The notes under the pieces are model-generated. The model did no database searches, was not told the origin of the DNA, and was given only the letters and a program-made list of their open reading frames with translations. A program made the translations under genes and the position numbers. Of a stretch of 64,000 nucleotides of DNA, positions 45,696 to 57,000 are shown piece after piece. Source of the stretch: Cyrtodaria siliqua (Eukaryota; Mollusca; Bivalvia; Adapedonta; Hiatellidae); contig JAWPHD010003068.1 in assembly GCA_037043455.1 (NCBI GenBank), positions 1-64,000 on the forward strand, written 5' to 3'. Within the stretch, counting starts at the first letter, position 1. The number at the start of each line of letters is the position of its first letter.

Positions 45696-46881
45696 TCATT
45701 TTTCAAAATTGAAAACTTGAGTATTTTCATTTTTTATGTTTGGAAAGATAACCCAAAAATGAGATTTCGCAAGATATAATTCAAATGTTTCTTTTACTAT
45801 TCGTTTACCATTTTCTATTTTCGGGTCAGCAAATGACTCATCGGTACTTACATTAAACAAACTAAAAGACTCTATACGACGAATGTTTGTATTTGCAACA
45901 GTATATGTAAGGTCTGCTTCAACTACCTACCGCCCGGGTTTTACAATCCTGGAGCTACCACTATCAACATATTCTCCACTTTTTATAAATGGATTGGCTA
46001 CAAGAGTAAACGCATGCTTTGAAGTGGTTTTCGTGTTGGATATTATGCATAACCGGCACGATCTCGCATGATGCTAATTCCATCATCTATTGTATATTCA
46101 AACAGTAGAATCCGTCCTGCATTTTCTACTTTTACTTTCAACTCGTCAATTATGCTAAGAATTGCAGTGTGTCGACTTTTGATCAAACTGTTTCAATGAA
46201 GCTATTTCACCATCTAAAGCCTTGCTTCTTTGATCCTGGGCTGCTTTCAATTGCTTTGAGACACCATCAATGGCGGTGTTAAGTTGATCAGTGTCAACCA
46301 GTTTGCTCAGAGCAGTCTCCAGCGACTTACCGTCAACCATTTTCTTTTTGATGTCTTCAAACTCTTTGCTGATATCATCAACGTTAGTGCTTATCTGTTC
46401 ATTTGATATTTTAATTTGAGTTACTTCGGTAGTAAAAGCAGTTTGCATTTGTTTTGAAGCATCATCAATAGCAGTTTCTAGTTCATTGTTATCCACCATT
46501 TGCTTATTGATTTCTCCAATCCGTGTATTAATATTTTGAACACCAGATCTTATTTGTTCACTTAATTTCTTGTAGTTTTTACTCTCTTCCGGTCCATCTT
46601 TTTTTCGTTTCCAGCTCTTTTAAAGCATCACCCAAACGTTTTATTTCATCTTTTAAACCGTTTTGAATTTCAATCATTTTTTAACGGTTTGCTTGCAACT
46701 TTGTTTGTATTTGACTTAGTTTATCATCAACACCTGTTGTCAAATCTTTCATCATATCTGGAATTTTATCAATATTATAATCACGTATGATCTTTGTTAT
46801 TCTTCTTACAGTAAATTGCCTTGTTGCTTCATCATCTGGTTGTTCTAGATTGCCAACATTGATAATTGTATTATTATCCAT
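45696..46881 (-). pseudogene. Coiled-coil protein of the Polinton segment (fibre-like candidate)
   Basis: Starts MDNNTIINVGNLEQPDDEAT at 46881. A long heptad-rich region follows, with repeats of the type ELETAIDDASKQMQ, SLETALSKLVDTDQ and QLNTAIDGVSKQLK (46155-46499). A C-terminal non-coil part then ends near 45696 (SFSLFNVSTDESF, ELYLAKSHFWVIFPN). Frame breaks lie in the T-runs at 46590-46680, near 46150 and near 46060, plus a TAG near 45935. The internal repeat and the trimer-like coil suggest an elongated structural protein, for example a virion fibre. This is inference from architecture only; no family was recognised. Confidence 0.5.
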
Positions 46882-47039
46882 GTTGAGATCAATTTTTAAA
46901 ACAATTAAGATAATTAACCATGTTTTTGTTTCACATACTCAGACAACACAATACCAAAATGTGTAATATTGACACTGCCGGTAGTAACTTCCTCGCCAAG
47001 ATCATTAAAAAGTCCCATTATATATATAATATGATTAGA

Positions 47040-47690
47040 TTAAATTTCGCCAGTGAAGTTTCTTTTGACCAACTTCCTAGGACGATCAAGATACAAAAAG
47101 TCATACTGTTTATCGGTTGCTTTTCTGTACTGCTCTTTGCTAACACCATGTTCGTTGGAAAGCATACCCAGCTCTCGATTAACTGGTGTTGTGAAGAAAA
47201 TGTAATGAGAACAGTTCAACCGAATGACTTTGGGAGTTTTGTAATAAGATTGAGATAAATAAATCACGCAGCAATTGTTATGTCTTCCCATGATGAAAAA
47301 AATAATAATATCGTTTGATTGCGTTCACAAACATAATCATTAAAAATGACTATCTTCTGGTCATCTGTATCTAAAGTATCCAAAGGGATAACGTCATCAT
47401 TTGAATATTCTAGTATGTCTTCATCTGGGATTTTTTTTATTTTTTCTATATTTTCAAGTTTTTGTGATAAGACCTTGTACTTTGACTGTTCCAAGTTTTA
47501 GCAAACAAGTAAATCTTGTCATAGTATACTAAACGTTTTAGCAACATGTGAACTAATGTGTTTGTCTTGCCAGATCCTGAATTACCGCAAATTAACATTC
47601 TAAAACAACAGTCTGGCATGAAGTCCCATATCTGTTTTAAATCATAGTTATATTTGACAACAGAATTGTTTCATGTTTTACATTCTAAAA
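47040..47690 (-). pseudogene. Polinton-type genome-packaging ATPase (FtsK/HerA-like), frameshifted
   Basis: Near 47600 the - strand reads FRMLICGNSGSGKTNTLVH: a Walker A P-loop (GNSGSGKT) after a short N-terminus, as in A32-like packaging ATPases. After a frame change at about 47492 come a charged segment and DQKIVIFNDYVCERNQ, a Walker-B-type strand. After another change at about 47285 come GRHNNCCVIYLSQSYYKTPK and VIRLNCSHYIFF, the sensor region of this family. Overall length (about 215 codons) is near the usual size. In working elements the enzyme pumps DNA into capsids. Two frameshifts make this copy inactive. It lies first in the co-directional row. Confidence 0.75.
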
Positions 47691-47915
47691 TATATGGATA
47701 TAATGTAGGATTTAAGATGGTAACATATCAAATTTTAAGAATTTGTTTTAAGCATTCATACTTTTTGCGTCATTTGTGATCATTTATGTTGTCAACAAAA
47801 TATATATGTGTATTCTCACTGTATTCTTACTGTAGCAGATACCGTTATAAACGATTCGCTTCTAATGTACTTCTTGATAGTGCTTTTTCAAACTGTTTTC
47901 GTTTGCTTCCGGTTG

Positions 47916-48095
47916 TTATATAAAACTTGGAGAAAATTTAGTGGGGTGTCGTAACCAATGTTTGTTTAAACGACTGTTAAACGCATTGAGCGAAGGCGCC
48001 TCAATTACCTCGCTGGGAAGTTTATTCAAGGCATCTACAACTCTGTTTCCAAGAAGCTCTGCAACTCGGAGTAGAATTTATCCTTTTGATTTAAA
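47916..48095 (-). pseudogene. LINE ORF2, extreme C-terminus
   Basis: A - strand frame reads LLRVAELLGNRVVDALNKLP, SEVIEAPSLNAFNSRLNKHW and ends in a stop at 47916. The pattern R...LWN.LP..V..A.S...F...L...W is the well-known end of CR1/Jockey/RTE-type LINE reverse transcriptases. A TAA interrupts the frame just upstream, and the rest of the element is missing. Confidence 0.65.
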
Positions 48096-49860
48096 GATAA
48101 GATTTGTGTTTGTTTTTCAATTGTGGGGTTAGCTTGGAAAGGACGTAGTGCTGAGATTTATACTGCATTGATACTTAAAGTTTCTTTGGAATCATTTAGA
48201 TACAAAATTGTCAAAAAAAAGGTAGGTCATCACACTTTTTCCCCACTTTTTTACAGTAAAAATACTGTACACACTATTTTGTTAACATGGAGATCGAATA
48301 TAAAATTAGCTCAGTATCTACTTTTATATATCTATTTCCTTAAAATATCGAACTGTGTAATTGAGCATATTGCACTCATCTTCCATTTTATGTAAAAAAA
48401 GGACATAAAAAGGACAGTGATTCACATGCACGTGATCTGGGATGAAAATTGAATTAAAAGTTCTTGATTTCGGAATCAATCCAGATGTTGCGAAGGAGCA
48501 TGAACGTAGGTAATCGGATGCAATGTCAGATTATTAACGATGTCGCAACATACAAAGTAAACTAAGTAATGCCTATTAACAGTGTTAACATTGATAACAG
48601 ACAAAAGGAAAAGCCCAAAGTGTTATGGTTTTAGTTTTCCTTTTTTTATACTTTATTGTGTACTAGACGTAGGTATGGGTGTATTAGAAGTGTTGTTTCA
48701 ACACTTCTAATACACCCATACCTACGTCTAGTTTGTAATTATCTCCAATAAGTACATGACCTGGGAAAGATTGGTTGACGTCGTACAATGATGCATTATA
48801 TAGAATTTCTAAGAACACGCTGGGATTTGTTAAGTACGTTAGTACTTTGAATTATTGCAGCTTTCGATGTTCCTAATTCTAAAATATGCCAACTAAAATA
48901 ATTTCTGCATCATATTTTACTACCACCACAAGCATCACCACAAATGCTTTTGCAAAATATATTTTTGAAATATTTAATATTAACGCTAGTGATGTACCGA
49001 TTAATCGATTGTTTTAAACCCATCATCAAATAAAATGAAAAAAAAAATGAAATATCTTCTAAAGTGAATCTTGGTCTTTGATTTAGATTAGTCGTGATAA
49101 ACCGAGAACAAAAAAAACTAATGGCTCCAGTTTCCAGCATTTCCGTGAATAATTTTGACAATATATGTACATCATATATTACTCTTTTTTTTTAACTAAA
49201 TAAGAATTTGAAACGCATTTTATAGTTAGAAAATTAGTTGAGAAATACATATTACAACCGAAACACTTTATGATAAGGCTTTTCACATGCAAACCTGGCA
49301 AACACGTTTAATAATATATTATTTTTTGTTTCAGATAAAAGCAACATTTTGTAATGAAAACAAACGAAGAGTGTTTTAATTCAGATTTATCGAATAAATT
49401 ATGAACAGTTTAGCATGCATACATTTGATATGTGTGCTTATCTTCTAGATTATTTTAATCTACTAGTTACCTACTTCCCGCGATCAAGATGCAAAATTAT
49501 GCTTTAAATATATTTTTGCATGAAATGAAATATGGATCCTTTTAAATTACCTCGATAATACTTACCCGTATACGAAGTATAGCATGTGTATGTTAATCTG
49601 AGTTTTTATGCCATGAAAGTCTGTATTTTATTCTAACTGATATAAATGTGTTTATATGTGTATCATGCTCATTTTTACAAGAGTTGTCTACTGGATAATT
49701 ATATTTATTTCTATTTTGAATGTTAATTAAAGTGCACGTTTACATTTAACCGATGATCGATTATAGGCTTTCATAATCGTTTATCATAATCGGATGCCTA
49801 AAACCCTTAACAAGTTTTTAATTAATTATTACAGTTACAAAACAACATAATTACAAAATG
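48096..49860. other. No gene; one perfect hairpin
   Basis: Only the inverted repeat at 48662-48732 stands out. 48910-49161 has an open - frame without motif. AT-rich throughout. Confidence 0.5.
48662..48732. repeat. Perfect 34-bp inverted repeat with 3-nt loop
   Basis: Arms start ACTAGACGTAGGTATGGGTG and end TTAGAAGTGTTG; after TTT the exact reverse complement follows, ending CCTACGTCTAGT. No mismatch is visible over 34 bp. Confidence 0.95.
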
Positions 49861-49867
49861 AAATATT

Positions 49868-49930
49868 GGAGATTCGAACTCGGATATCCTGCGTGACAGG
49901 CGACCGTGCTTACCACTACGCCACTGTCAC
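49868..49930 (-). repeat. tRNA-Asp-like relic
   Basis: Reverse complement: GTGGCGTAGTGGTAAGCACG (A box), CGCCTGTCACGCAGG (anticodon loop CTGTCAC, anticodon GTC) and GAGTTCGAATCTCC (B box). The anticodon stem is mispaired and the acceptor stem does not close (GTGACAG has no partner), so it is a pseudogene or SINE head. Confidence 0.55.
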
Positions 49931-50619
49931 AATTAGATGATGCCATCATTAACTAGTATATGATTTAATACGTTAGTCTGTTTCCACGACTCGTGATACT
50001 TTCGCAAGACCTGAGTAGTAGAGTAAATAGATTTTATTAAAACCCAAATTAATTGAAATTGTTCTGTTTAGTCGTATGTATCGATTATTGGTAACTGGCG
50101 AGACAATTGGCCAGTCTTTATTCATCCTCTCTAATTGCGGAAAATAACGAAGAGTTCCGATGTCTTCGATCGAACATAGTCGGCCAATTCCGTCATTCTT
50201 CGCTTATGGCGAGATGTTGCGAATGACACCCAGACAGGGGACATCGCCGAAGAGGCCCGAAGTGAATTTACCATGGCTATCAGCGGAAGTAGAGACTGGT
50301 TTCCCGTTCAAAAAGCTCGACTCTCATATACTTGGCCGATATCGGAAACCAAAGGGATAATTGTTTTCAAACTCATAGTATGTGGACAAAAGTTGATACC
50401 GTTATAGGGATTTTCGGTTGATACCGTTATAGGGATATATCCCCTAATAACATATATGCTCAAATACTGGCATTTTCGGGCAAAATGTTGAAAAAATGAC
50501 AAAAATATTAATTAGACTGTGTATAATATGCATATGTATACTAGCCGAAATTTAGGTGTAACACAATAAAAAGAAATTAAACATGGCATCCAAGATGATC
50601 CCGTTGTGTCACAAGATAT
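49931..50619. other. No gene; short duplication
   Basis: GTTGATACCGTTATAGGGAT occurs twice at 50392-50438. One + frame (50160-50360) has no motif. GC content rises from about 50150. Confidence 0.45.
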
Positions 50620-51730
50620 GTAGGTCGGCCCAGCAGCCGTCGGCCGAGGGTCGCTCAACGCTATTTCTTTATAACTATACTGTATATAGCTCTAGGTGCT
50701 ATGTTCGAGGCCCGAACTCAGATAGCCTCTTCCCCACGATACGGTCTAGCGACTGAGTGCCATGCGTAGCGGGGACCTTTGCCGAGGCTGGCCACCGTTC
50801 CCGTTGAGTCACAAAACATGTGTTTCGACCCAGCGGCCGTCGGCTGTGGGTCGCTCAAGACTATTTCTCTCTATATAACTAGACTGTATATAGCTCTAGG
50901 TGCCTTGTTCGAGACCCGAACTCGGGAAGGCTTCCCCCTGAGACGACGTAGAGACTGAGTGCCACGCGTAGCGAGGACCGTTGTCGGCGGCTGACCACCG
51001 TTCCCGACGGCTGACCACCGTTCAAGTTGTGTCACAAAACCTGTGGGTTGGTCCAGCGGCCATCGGCAGCGGGCCGCTCAAAGCTATTTACTATATAGCT
51101 CTAGGTGGCATTTTCGAGACCCGAACTCAGTTAGCCTTCCCCCACATACGACCTAGGGACCGAGTGACACGAGTAGCGAAGACCGTTGCCGATAGCTGGC
51201 CACCGGTCCTGTTGTGTCACAAAACATGTTTGTCGGCCGAGCGGCTATCGGCCGAAGGTCGATCAACGCTATTTCCTTCTATATAATTGTATATAGCTCT
51301 ACGTGCCGTGTTCGAGACTCGAACTCGGGTAGCCCGCACCCTGATAAGGCCTAGGGATCGAGTACCACGCATAGCGGGGACCTGGCCACCGGTCCCGTTG
51401 TGTCATAAAATATTTGGATCGGTCCAGCGGCCATCGGCCGAGGGTCGCTCAACGCTATTTCCCTCTATACATAATTATATAACTATACTGTATAAAGCTC
51501 TAGGTGAGTTACGATGTTCGAGACCCGAACTCTGGTAGCCTTCCAACTGATACAGCCTAGCGATTGAATGCCACGGGTTGCCGGGACCTTTGCCGACGGC
51601 TGCCCACAAGTCCCGTTGTGTCAACCAATCTGGAAGTCGGCCCAGCGGCCGTCGGCCGAAGGTCGTTCAACGCTATATCCTTCTATATAACTGTATATAG
51701 CTCTATGTAACATGTTCGAAATGCCTGTAA
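50620..51730. repeat. GC-richer tandem repeat, about 185-225-bp unit, 6 copies
   Basis: The landmark CAGCGGCCGTCGGCCGA recurs at about 50633, 50823, 51047, 51232, 51419 and 51636. Each unit also has GTCGCTCAACGCTATTTC, CTGTATATAGCTCTAGGTG, TTCGAGACCCGAACTCGGG and GTGCCACGCGTAGCGGGGAC. Short frames across it (50981-51286, 51287-51538) follow the repeat and are not genes. Confidence 0.85.
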
Positions 51731-51769
51731 CGTGGTAAAGTCCAAGTCGCCAGTTGGTACTCGAACATG

Positions 51770-52600
51770 TTTCAGAATGCTCTACACATAATGGGCTTTC
51801 AGAAAAATAGAGTGTACAAAATTCCTCCTGGGGTTGGGGTTACTCCTACTAGCTTGCAGTCTATTTTTCTATTGTACCTTTCTAGATTTTAACCCAATAC
51901 CCACAATGGATTGCAGAAATAAGTGATTTTTTTCCTTTTTCCATCATATTTCAGCAGATATGTTAAATATGATGCAAGAAAACACTTGAATATGTATGCT
52001 GTGCAACATTATATTACTTCAATTTGATAAGTTTATGTTAAAACTATTTTCAAAAATAATTCCAGATTACGTCGATTGTTTACAAAAATACTCATTTTTC
52101 GCCTAACAATTAAGGCATTTTCAAGCATCATACGGTTCGGGACCTTTTTCTACTTAATTATTGGACCTTTGTCTATCCAAAAATATTACAATGTGTCCTT
52201 ATTCAATTGTATAAAATTTGTTTCTATATTTAAACCTAATACCCATTATGGATATCAGAAATCAGTGATTTTTGTCATTTTTTCCAACATTTTATCCTAA
52301 AATGCCAATATTTGAGCCCATACGTTATATATTGTGTCAGGAAAAACTTGAATATGTATGCTGTGCAACATTCTATTGCTGCAGTTTGATAAGTTTATGT
52401 TCAAACTAATTTCAAAAAATAATTCCAGATTCCGTCGATTTTTGACAAAAATACACATTGTTCGACCCAAAATTAAGGCATTTCCAAACATCATGCGGTT
52501 TGGTACTTTTTTCTACTTAATCACTGGTCCTTATCCTGCCCAAAAAGGTTACAATATTTCTGGGGTGGGGGAGGGTTTCTCCTACTAGCTCACAGCCTAT
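51770..52600. repeat. Two-copy tandem duplication, about 360-bp unit
   Basis: ACTTGAATATGTATGCTGTG, then ACAAAAATAC...TTAAGGCATTT, then ATCATACGGTTCGGGACCTT at 51986-52165 recur at 52346-52520. TTCTCCTACTAGCT-type sequence and TGGGGTT mark the flanks (about 51830 and 52565). Confidence 0.8.
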
Positions 52601-55600
52601 TGGGGATCATTTCCTCCATCCGAGAAAGAGGAGCTACCGTCTTGATTTGTAAGTCAATATATCTAAAATTCATCTGTATAAACCGGTCTAGAAAATTCAA
52701 AAGCGAATTAAATAATACAATGGTCGCTTAAAATATTTGGTTCAAGATGACGATAACGGATATTGTAAGGTTCTAGGCCCATTTTGCATATTTATACCTC
52801 GATTTAAATGGAGAGTGCGGCCTTGAACGTTCATTCCTGTTAGTGCCATATAACGTTGTTTTGTCGTGCACCGTTAAACCCAATTCAACAACTTAACTCA
52901 TTGAAATGCAGTTATGTTTTCATTGTTAGTGCAGTTACCTCTCTTAGTAATATGTATCTTTGTGAACTAGTTATTCTAGTGCAGTTACCTCCCTTAGTAT
53001 ACATTTCGCCATTTAGAAACGACATTGTCAAATTGTTCTGTTAGTTCTATGTTCTTTGATGGAACTTTTGGAGAATTTGAATCGTATCAAACTATAAACG
53101 CTTACAATCAACGACAAGGTATGGACTTTTTTATATTGTTTACTTTAATAATATGTTACTGCAGAGTGCAGATATGTGTTTCCAGCCGCTTTCATTAAAT
53201 CGTAGCATATGACATGTTTACGATTTTTATATTACATGTGTGGTCAGTGGTTTCGACAGTAAAACTGAGGAATCATTTCCTCTCACGCGAGGGAGAGGAG
53301 CTATCGTCTTGATTTTAGGTCAATATATCTAAGTATTAGTACATTAGCGGGATGGGAGGTTGGGTTGGGGCTGGACATAGAATCACTTTGGTTAAGCGTC
53401 TAAATTTAAAATGAAAGGCAAATGTCTATTTAGTTTCTGATTTAGATTTGCCCTTTTAGCTATAGAAATAAATCTGAAATTAGGCCTATTGTCCTCTAAC
53501 CGTGTGCATTATTTAATATAGTTGTTTTTTTGGCACCAATATTTACCTAATTTCATTGTATTCCCAGAAGTGCAAAACTTTAAAAAGGTAACTTATTTGA
53601 TGATTACATTTTGACTTTTGTCCCTACCAGAACAGAGCAGAACAGAACAATGCATTAATAACTCAAATTACAACATTGACACAAGAGCATAGTTTTTTAA
53701 CATTTTACATGACACATGGATTTATCCATCATTTTATGGATAAAATCCATCATTTTATGGATAAATCCTTGCATGACATGATATTCACAAATGAGCAATA
53801 TGTTATTAGTTTGTTACTGTGGGGTGAGGGTGGAGGGGTTGGGGGAGGGCGTAGTTCCCATTAAGAATGTTTAGTTATTTTATTTATAAAGTAATTGCTT
53901 TGGACATTAATTTGACCTAGGATTAGTTTAAGTTTTGAAACAGACTAAAGATCGCTTTCAAATATATTTATACTTGACCCCATTCGCGATCACTCGGCCA
54001 ATCAGGTCATGATCGATATGTTGCGAATGGTCTCACCCGGATAAAAAAGAAAGCAACACACGTAGTTACAAAAACTTATAAAAATGACAACAACATTTAC
54101 GATTTAATTATGGCAACATTCTTGTGTAGGAGGAAAGGATAAGGTAGTCGAGACATTTCGAACTTATAGAATCGCACCTGCTATATTCACAGGCACCGCG
54201 TGTTGACTAACCTTGCTAAAACTAGGACACGTGTGTGTGTATTCTCGGGCGGAGTTAGATGTCGTTCACTACGTGTCACATAATCGTGCATAGTTTGGCT
54301 ATATAGGTCATCACTTTCAGTGTCTGAGTCATTGAAGCCAGTGGAGTTTCCTGATTCAGAGTTGTCATCAGTGTCCATATGCACATTGTTTGTAAATACA
54401 TTAAACGGGATTCCTGGCTATGATGGGGCCTTGTTTGGTTACAGTGCTTAATGTGACTGGGAACGGTTCAGATTTAACCGAATTTGGTGGGGAGTTTACA
54501 CTCCAAGATAAGTTCATGACTTGTAACCAGTCTCGGAATTCATCCGCTACCACATTCTTTTTTACTATTTATTAGGCTGGATGGCCAATGTGGTACGTAC
54601 GTTGTGAGTTTTTAGATTTCTCTTCCTTGTACCTTGGCCATTAACCATTTATTTTACCGGTAAATATCGACGATATTTAACAGATAATGTATGGTGCTGA
54701 GGTCCATATGCAAGTTTATGGAATGGGCAGTCAGAGCTAGAATGTTATATGGACCGAAGCGAAGCTGAGGTCCATATAACGTTCTAGGTCTGACTGCCCA
54801 GTCCATAAACTTCATATAGACCGAAGCACCATACATTATTTGTTATATTATACCGAATCTGACCAACAAATTAAATCAATACGTTTAATATGATTTATTT
54901 TGACGTCGTTTTTTTCACACGTCCGTTTATATAGCTACGGTCAATATGCAACTTAATGGACCGGATGACGTCACATTAAACAATGAGTGGAATATGCAAA
55001 TGAGGTATAATATATCTAATGTGACAGTATGATTTTTTTCGTTTAAAAAAAGCAAACAGTTCATTTGGGGTAGTAAAGAATACTTTTTTTTCTGAGACGT
55101 GTTGTACTTAGTGATATATTGTACATGGAAAAATGCACAATCTGTTTTCACCGCTGCATAAATAGATGCTTATATAAGTTCAAGTCTGGAAATTTGTAAA
55201 AGAATCTAAAATACATGAGCTGAGAAAATTGATTTTTAAACAGAAAATGATGCGATTACTGCCGATGATTCTATACTCCCCAAATTAATCCCCCTAATCC
55301 TACTAAAATATTCTTATAAACTTAACAAATATTAGACTTTCGACATTTGTTATTATTCAGGTCAAGTGTCATGTGATTGTGACCGTTGCGTCGATAAATA
55401 TTGCCCGCAGAATTCAGACAGTTTCAAAATTACGACCTACGTTTCCTTTTGGCAACTGTATACTTTATGTCAACTGATAGAACTTCGTTTAACTTCAAAC
55501 AAAGTATCCATCGTTTCCATCAATGTGCTTGCTACACACAGACGATATTAATTATGTCATACGCGTTAAACTGAACTATAACATAATATCAATTTGAGTA

Positions 55601-55606
55601 TGCATA
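52601..55606. other. No gene recognised; one long palindrome
   Basis: Small repeats: CATCATTTTATGGATAAA twice at 53728-53766; GTGCAGTTACCTC twice at 52930-52990. A - frame at 54187-54384 is acidic and Ser-rich and ends at a possible splice donor, but it has no family similarity I recognise. The palindrome at 54685-54838 is listed separately. Confidence 0.45.
54685..54838. repeat. Long imperfect palindrome, about 75-bp arms
   Basis: Left arm AATGTATGGTGCTGAGGTCC, then GGGCAGTCAGAGCTAGAA and TTATATGGACC; right arm GGTCCATATAACGTTCTAGG, TCTGACTGCCCAGTCCATAA and GCACCATACATT. The middle is GAAGCGAAGCTGA. A fold-back element or self-complementary transcript unit. Confidence 0.85.
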
Positions 55607-55620
55607 TTATTTTGTTTCAG
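55607..55620 (+). promoter_or_regulatory. Likely splice acceptor before the zinc-finger exon
   Basis: A TTATTTTGTTTCAG pyrimidine tract ends in AG. The reading frame of the finger gene is open from 55621 to the ATG at 55671, so the coding exon may begin here and upstream exons may exist. Confidence 0.55.
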
Positions 55621-55670
55621 AAACCGTATTACGACAACAAAACAATAGGCAAAGTCGTCTTTCAATAAGC

Positions 55671-56792
55671 ATGGATACAGAACAGTTGACGTTCCAGTGC
55701 ACGATGTGCTGCAAAGGATTTACCAATTCAGGCAATCTTAACAATCATATACGCATACATACCGGTGAGAAACCATACAAGTGTAGCGTGTGCAGTAAAG
55801 GATTTACCAAGTCAGGCAATCTTAGCAGTCATATGCTTATACATACAGGTGAAAAACCTTATAATTGTAGCGTGTGCAGTAAAGGATTTACTATGTCAGG
55901 CGATCTTAACAGGCATATGCGCATACATACAGGTGAGAAACCATATAACTGTAGCGTGTGCAGTAAAGGATTTACCAGGTCAGGCAGTCTTGATATACAC
56001 ATGCTCATACATACGGGTGAGAAACCATATAAGTGTAGCTTGTGCAGTAAAGGATTTACCCAGTCAGGCAATCTTAACAGTCATATGCTTATACATACAG
56101 GTGAAACACCTTATAATTGTAGCGTGTGCAGTAAAGGATTTACTATGTCAGGCGATCTTAACAGGCATATGCGCATACATACAGGTGAGAAACCATATAA
56201 GTGTAGCGTGTGCAGTAAAGGATTTACCCAGTTAGGCAATCTTAACAGTCATATGCTTATACATACAGGTGAAACACCTTATAATTGTAGCGTGTGCAGT
56301 AAAGGATTTACTATGTCAGGCGATCTTAACAGGCATATGCGCATACATACAGGTGAGAAACCATATAAGTGTAGCGTGTGCAGTAAAGGATTCACCAACT
56401 CGGGCCATCTTAACAGTCATATGCTTATACATACAGGTGAAACACCTTATAATTGTAGCGTGTGCAGTAAAGGATTTACTATGTCAGGCGATTTTAACAG
56501 GCATATGCGCATACATACAGGTGAGAAACCATATAAGTGTAGCGTGTGCAGTAAAGGATTTACCAGGTCAGGCCGTCTTGATAGACACATGCTCATACAT
56601 ACGGTTGAGAAACCATATAACTGTAGCGTGTGCAGTAAAGGATTTACCGTGTCAGGCAGTCTTGATAGACACATGCTCATACATACGGGTGAGAAACCAT
56701 ATAACTGTAGCGTGTGCAGTAAAGGATTTACCAGGTCAGGCAGTCTTGATAGACACATGCTCATACATACGGGTGAGAAACCATATAAGTGA
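55671..56792 (+). CDS. C2H2 zinc-finger protein, 13 tandem fingers
   Basis: 373 codons made almost wholly of 13 fingers of 28 residues (C-x2-C-x12-H-x3-H) joined by TGEKPY-type linkers, beginning at Cys10. Such arrays bind DNA in the nucleus. Contact residues (-1,2,3,6) vary little: position 2 is always Gly, with helices such as [24 protein letters not shown] and RSGSLDRH. Fingers 5-6, 7-8 and 9-10 are a repeated pair, so a 168-bp two-finger unit was amplified. No KRAB, SCAN, BTB or ZAD domain is in this exon; one could be upstream, since the frame is open back to a splice acceptor at 55620. The ATG at 55671 is the first in frame. The stop (TGA, 56790) falls exactly on the first Cys codon of a 14th finger. 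Confidence 0.9.
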   Translation: MDTEQLTFQCTMCCKGFTNSGNLNNHIRIHTGEKPYKCSVCSKGFTKSGNLSSHMLIHTGEKPYNCSVCSKGFTMSGDLNRHMRIHTGEKPYNCSVCSKGFTRSGSLDIHMLIHTGEKPYKCSLCSKGFTQSGNLNSHMLIHTGETPYNCSVCSKGFTMSGDLNRHMRIHTGEKPYKCSVCSKGFTQLGNLNSHMLIHTGETPYNCSVCSKGFTMSGDLNRHMRIHTGEKPYKCSVCSKGFTNSGHLNSHMLIHTGETPYNCSVCSKGFTMSGDFNRHMRIHTGEKPYKCSVCSKGFTRSGRLDRHMLIHTVEKPYNCSVCSKGFTVSGSLDRHMLIHTGEKPYNCSVCSKGFTRSGSLDRHMLIHTGEKPYK

Positions 56793-57000
56793 AGTGTGTG
56801 CAGTAAAGGATTTACCAGGTCAGATAAACTTAAAAGTCATCTGCGCGTACTACTGGCGAGACACCATATAAGTGTAGCGTGTGCAGTAAACGATTTACCA
56901 TGTCTAGCAAGCTTTACAAACTCATGCCTATGCATACATACGAGACACCAGATACTTGAAGCTAGCGCATTGCAGACTTTTGTCAGAATTCAGTCATTCG
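56793..57000 (+). pseudogene. Eroded fingers 14-16 of the zinc-finger array
   Basis: In frame after the TGA come [18 protein letters not shown] (finger 14). A one-base shift in the linker follows. In the new frame is CSVCSKRFTMSSKLYKLM, which has lost the first zinc-binding His, followed by further decay to about 57000. The array was once at least 15-16 fingers long. Confidence 0.8.

Larger units (their letters stand above)
43187..47720 (-). mobile_element. Decayed Polinton/Maverick-type virus-like segment
   Basis: Four adjoining reading blocks, all on the - strand: packaging-type ATPase (47040-47690), coiled-coil protein (45696-46881), structural-type protein (44830-45664) and an unassigned protein (43187-44225). 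Each is broken by frameshifts or stops. The ATPase next to structural genes fits a Polinton/Maverick or adintovirus-like element. Polymerase B, integrase, protease and terminal repeats are not in the window. The downstream end is cut by a Penelope-like tail. Confidence 0.7.

Noticed and set aside
54187..54384. Acidic Ser/Asp-rich - strand frame, possible first exon
   Set aside because: There is a plausible splice donor (AAG|GTTAGT), but no family similarity and no supporting second exon.
55765..56871. Long frames with repeated [12 protein letters not shown] (+) and [15 protein letters not shown] (-) strings
   Set aside because: Out-of-frame shadows of the zinc-finger array.
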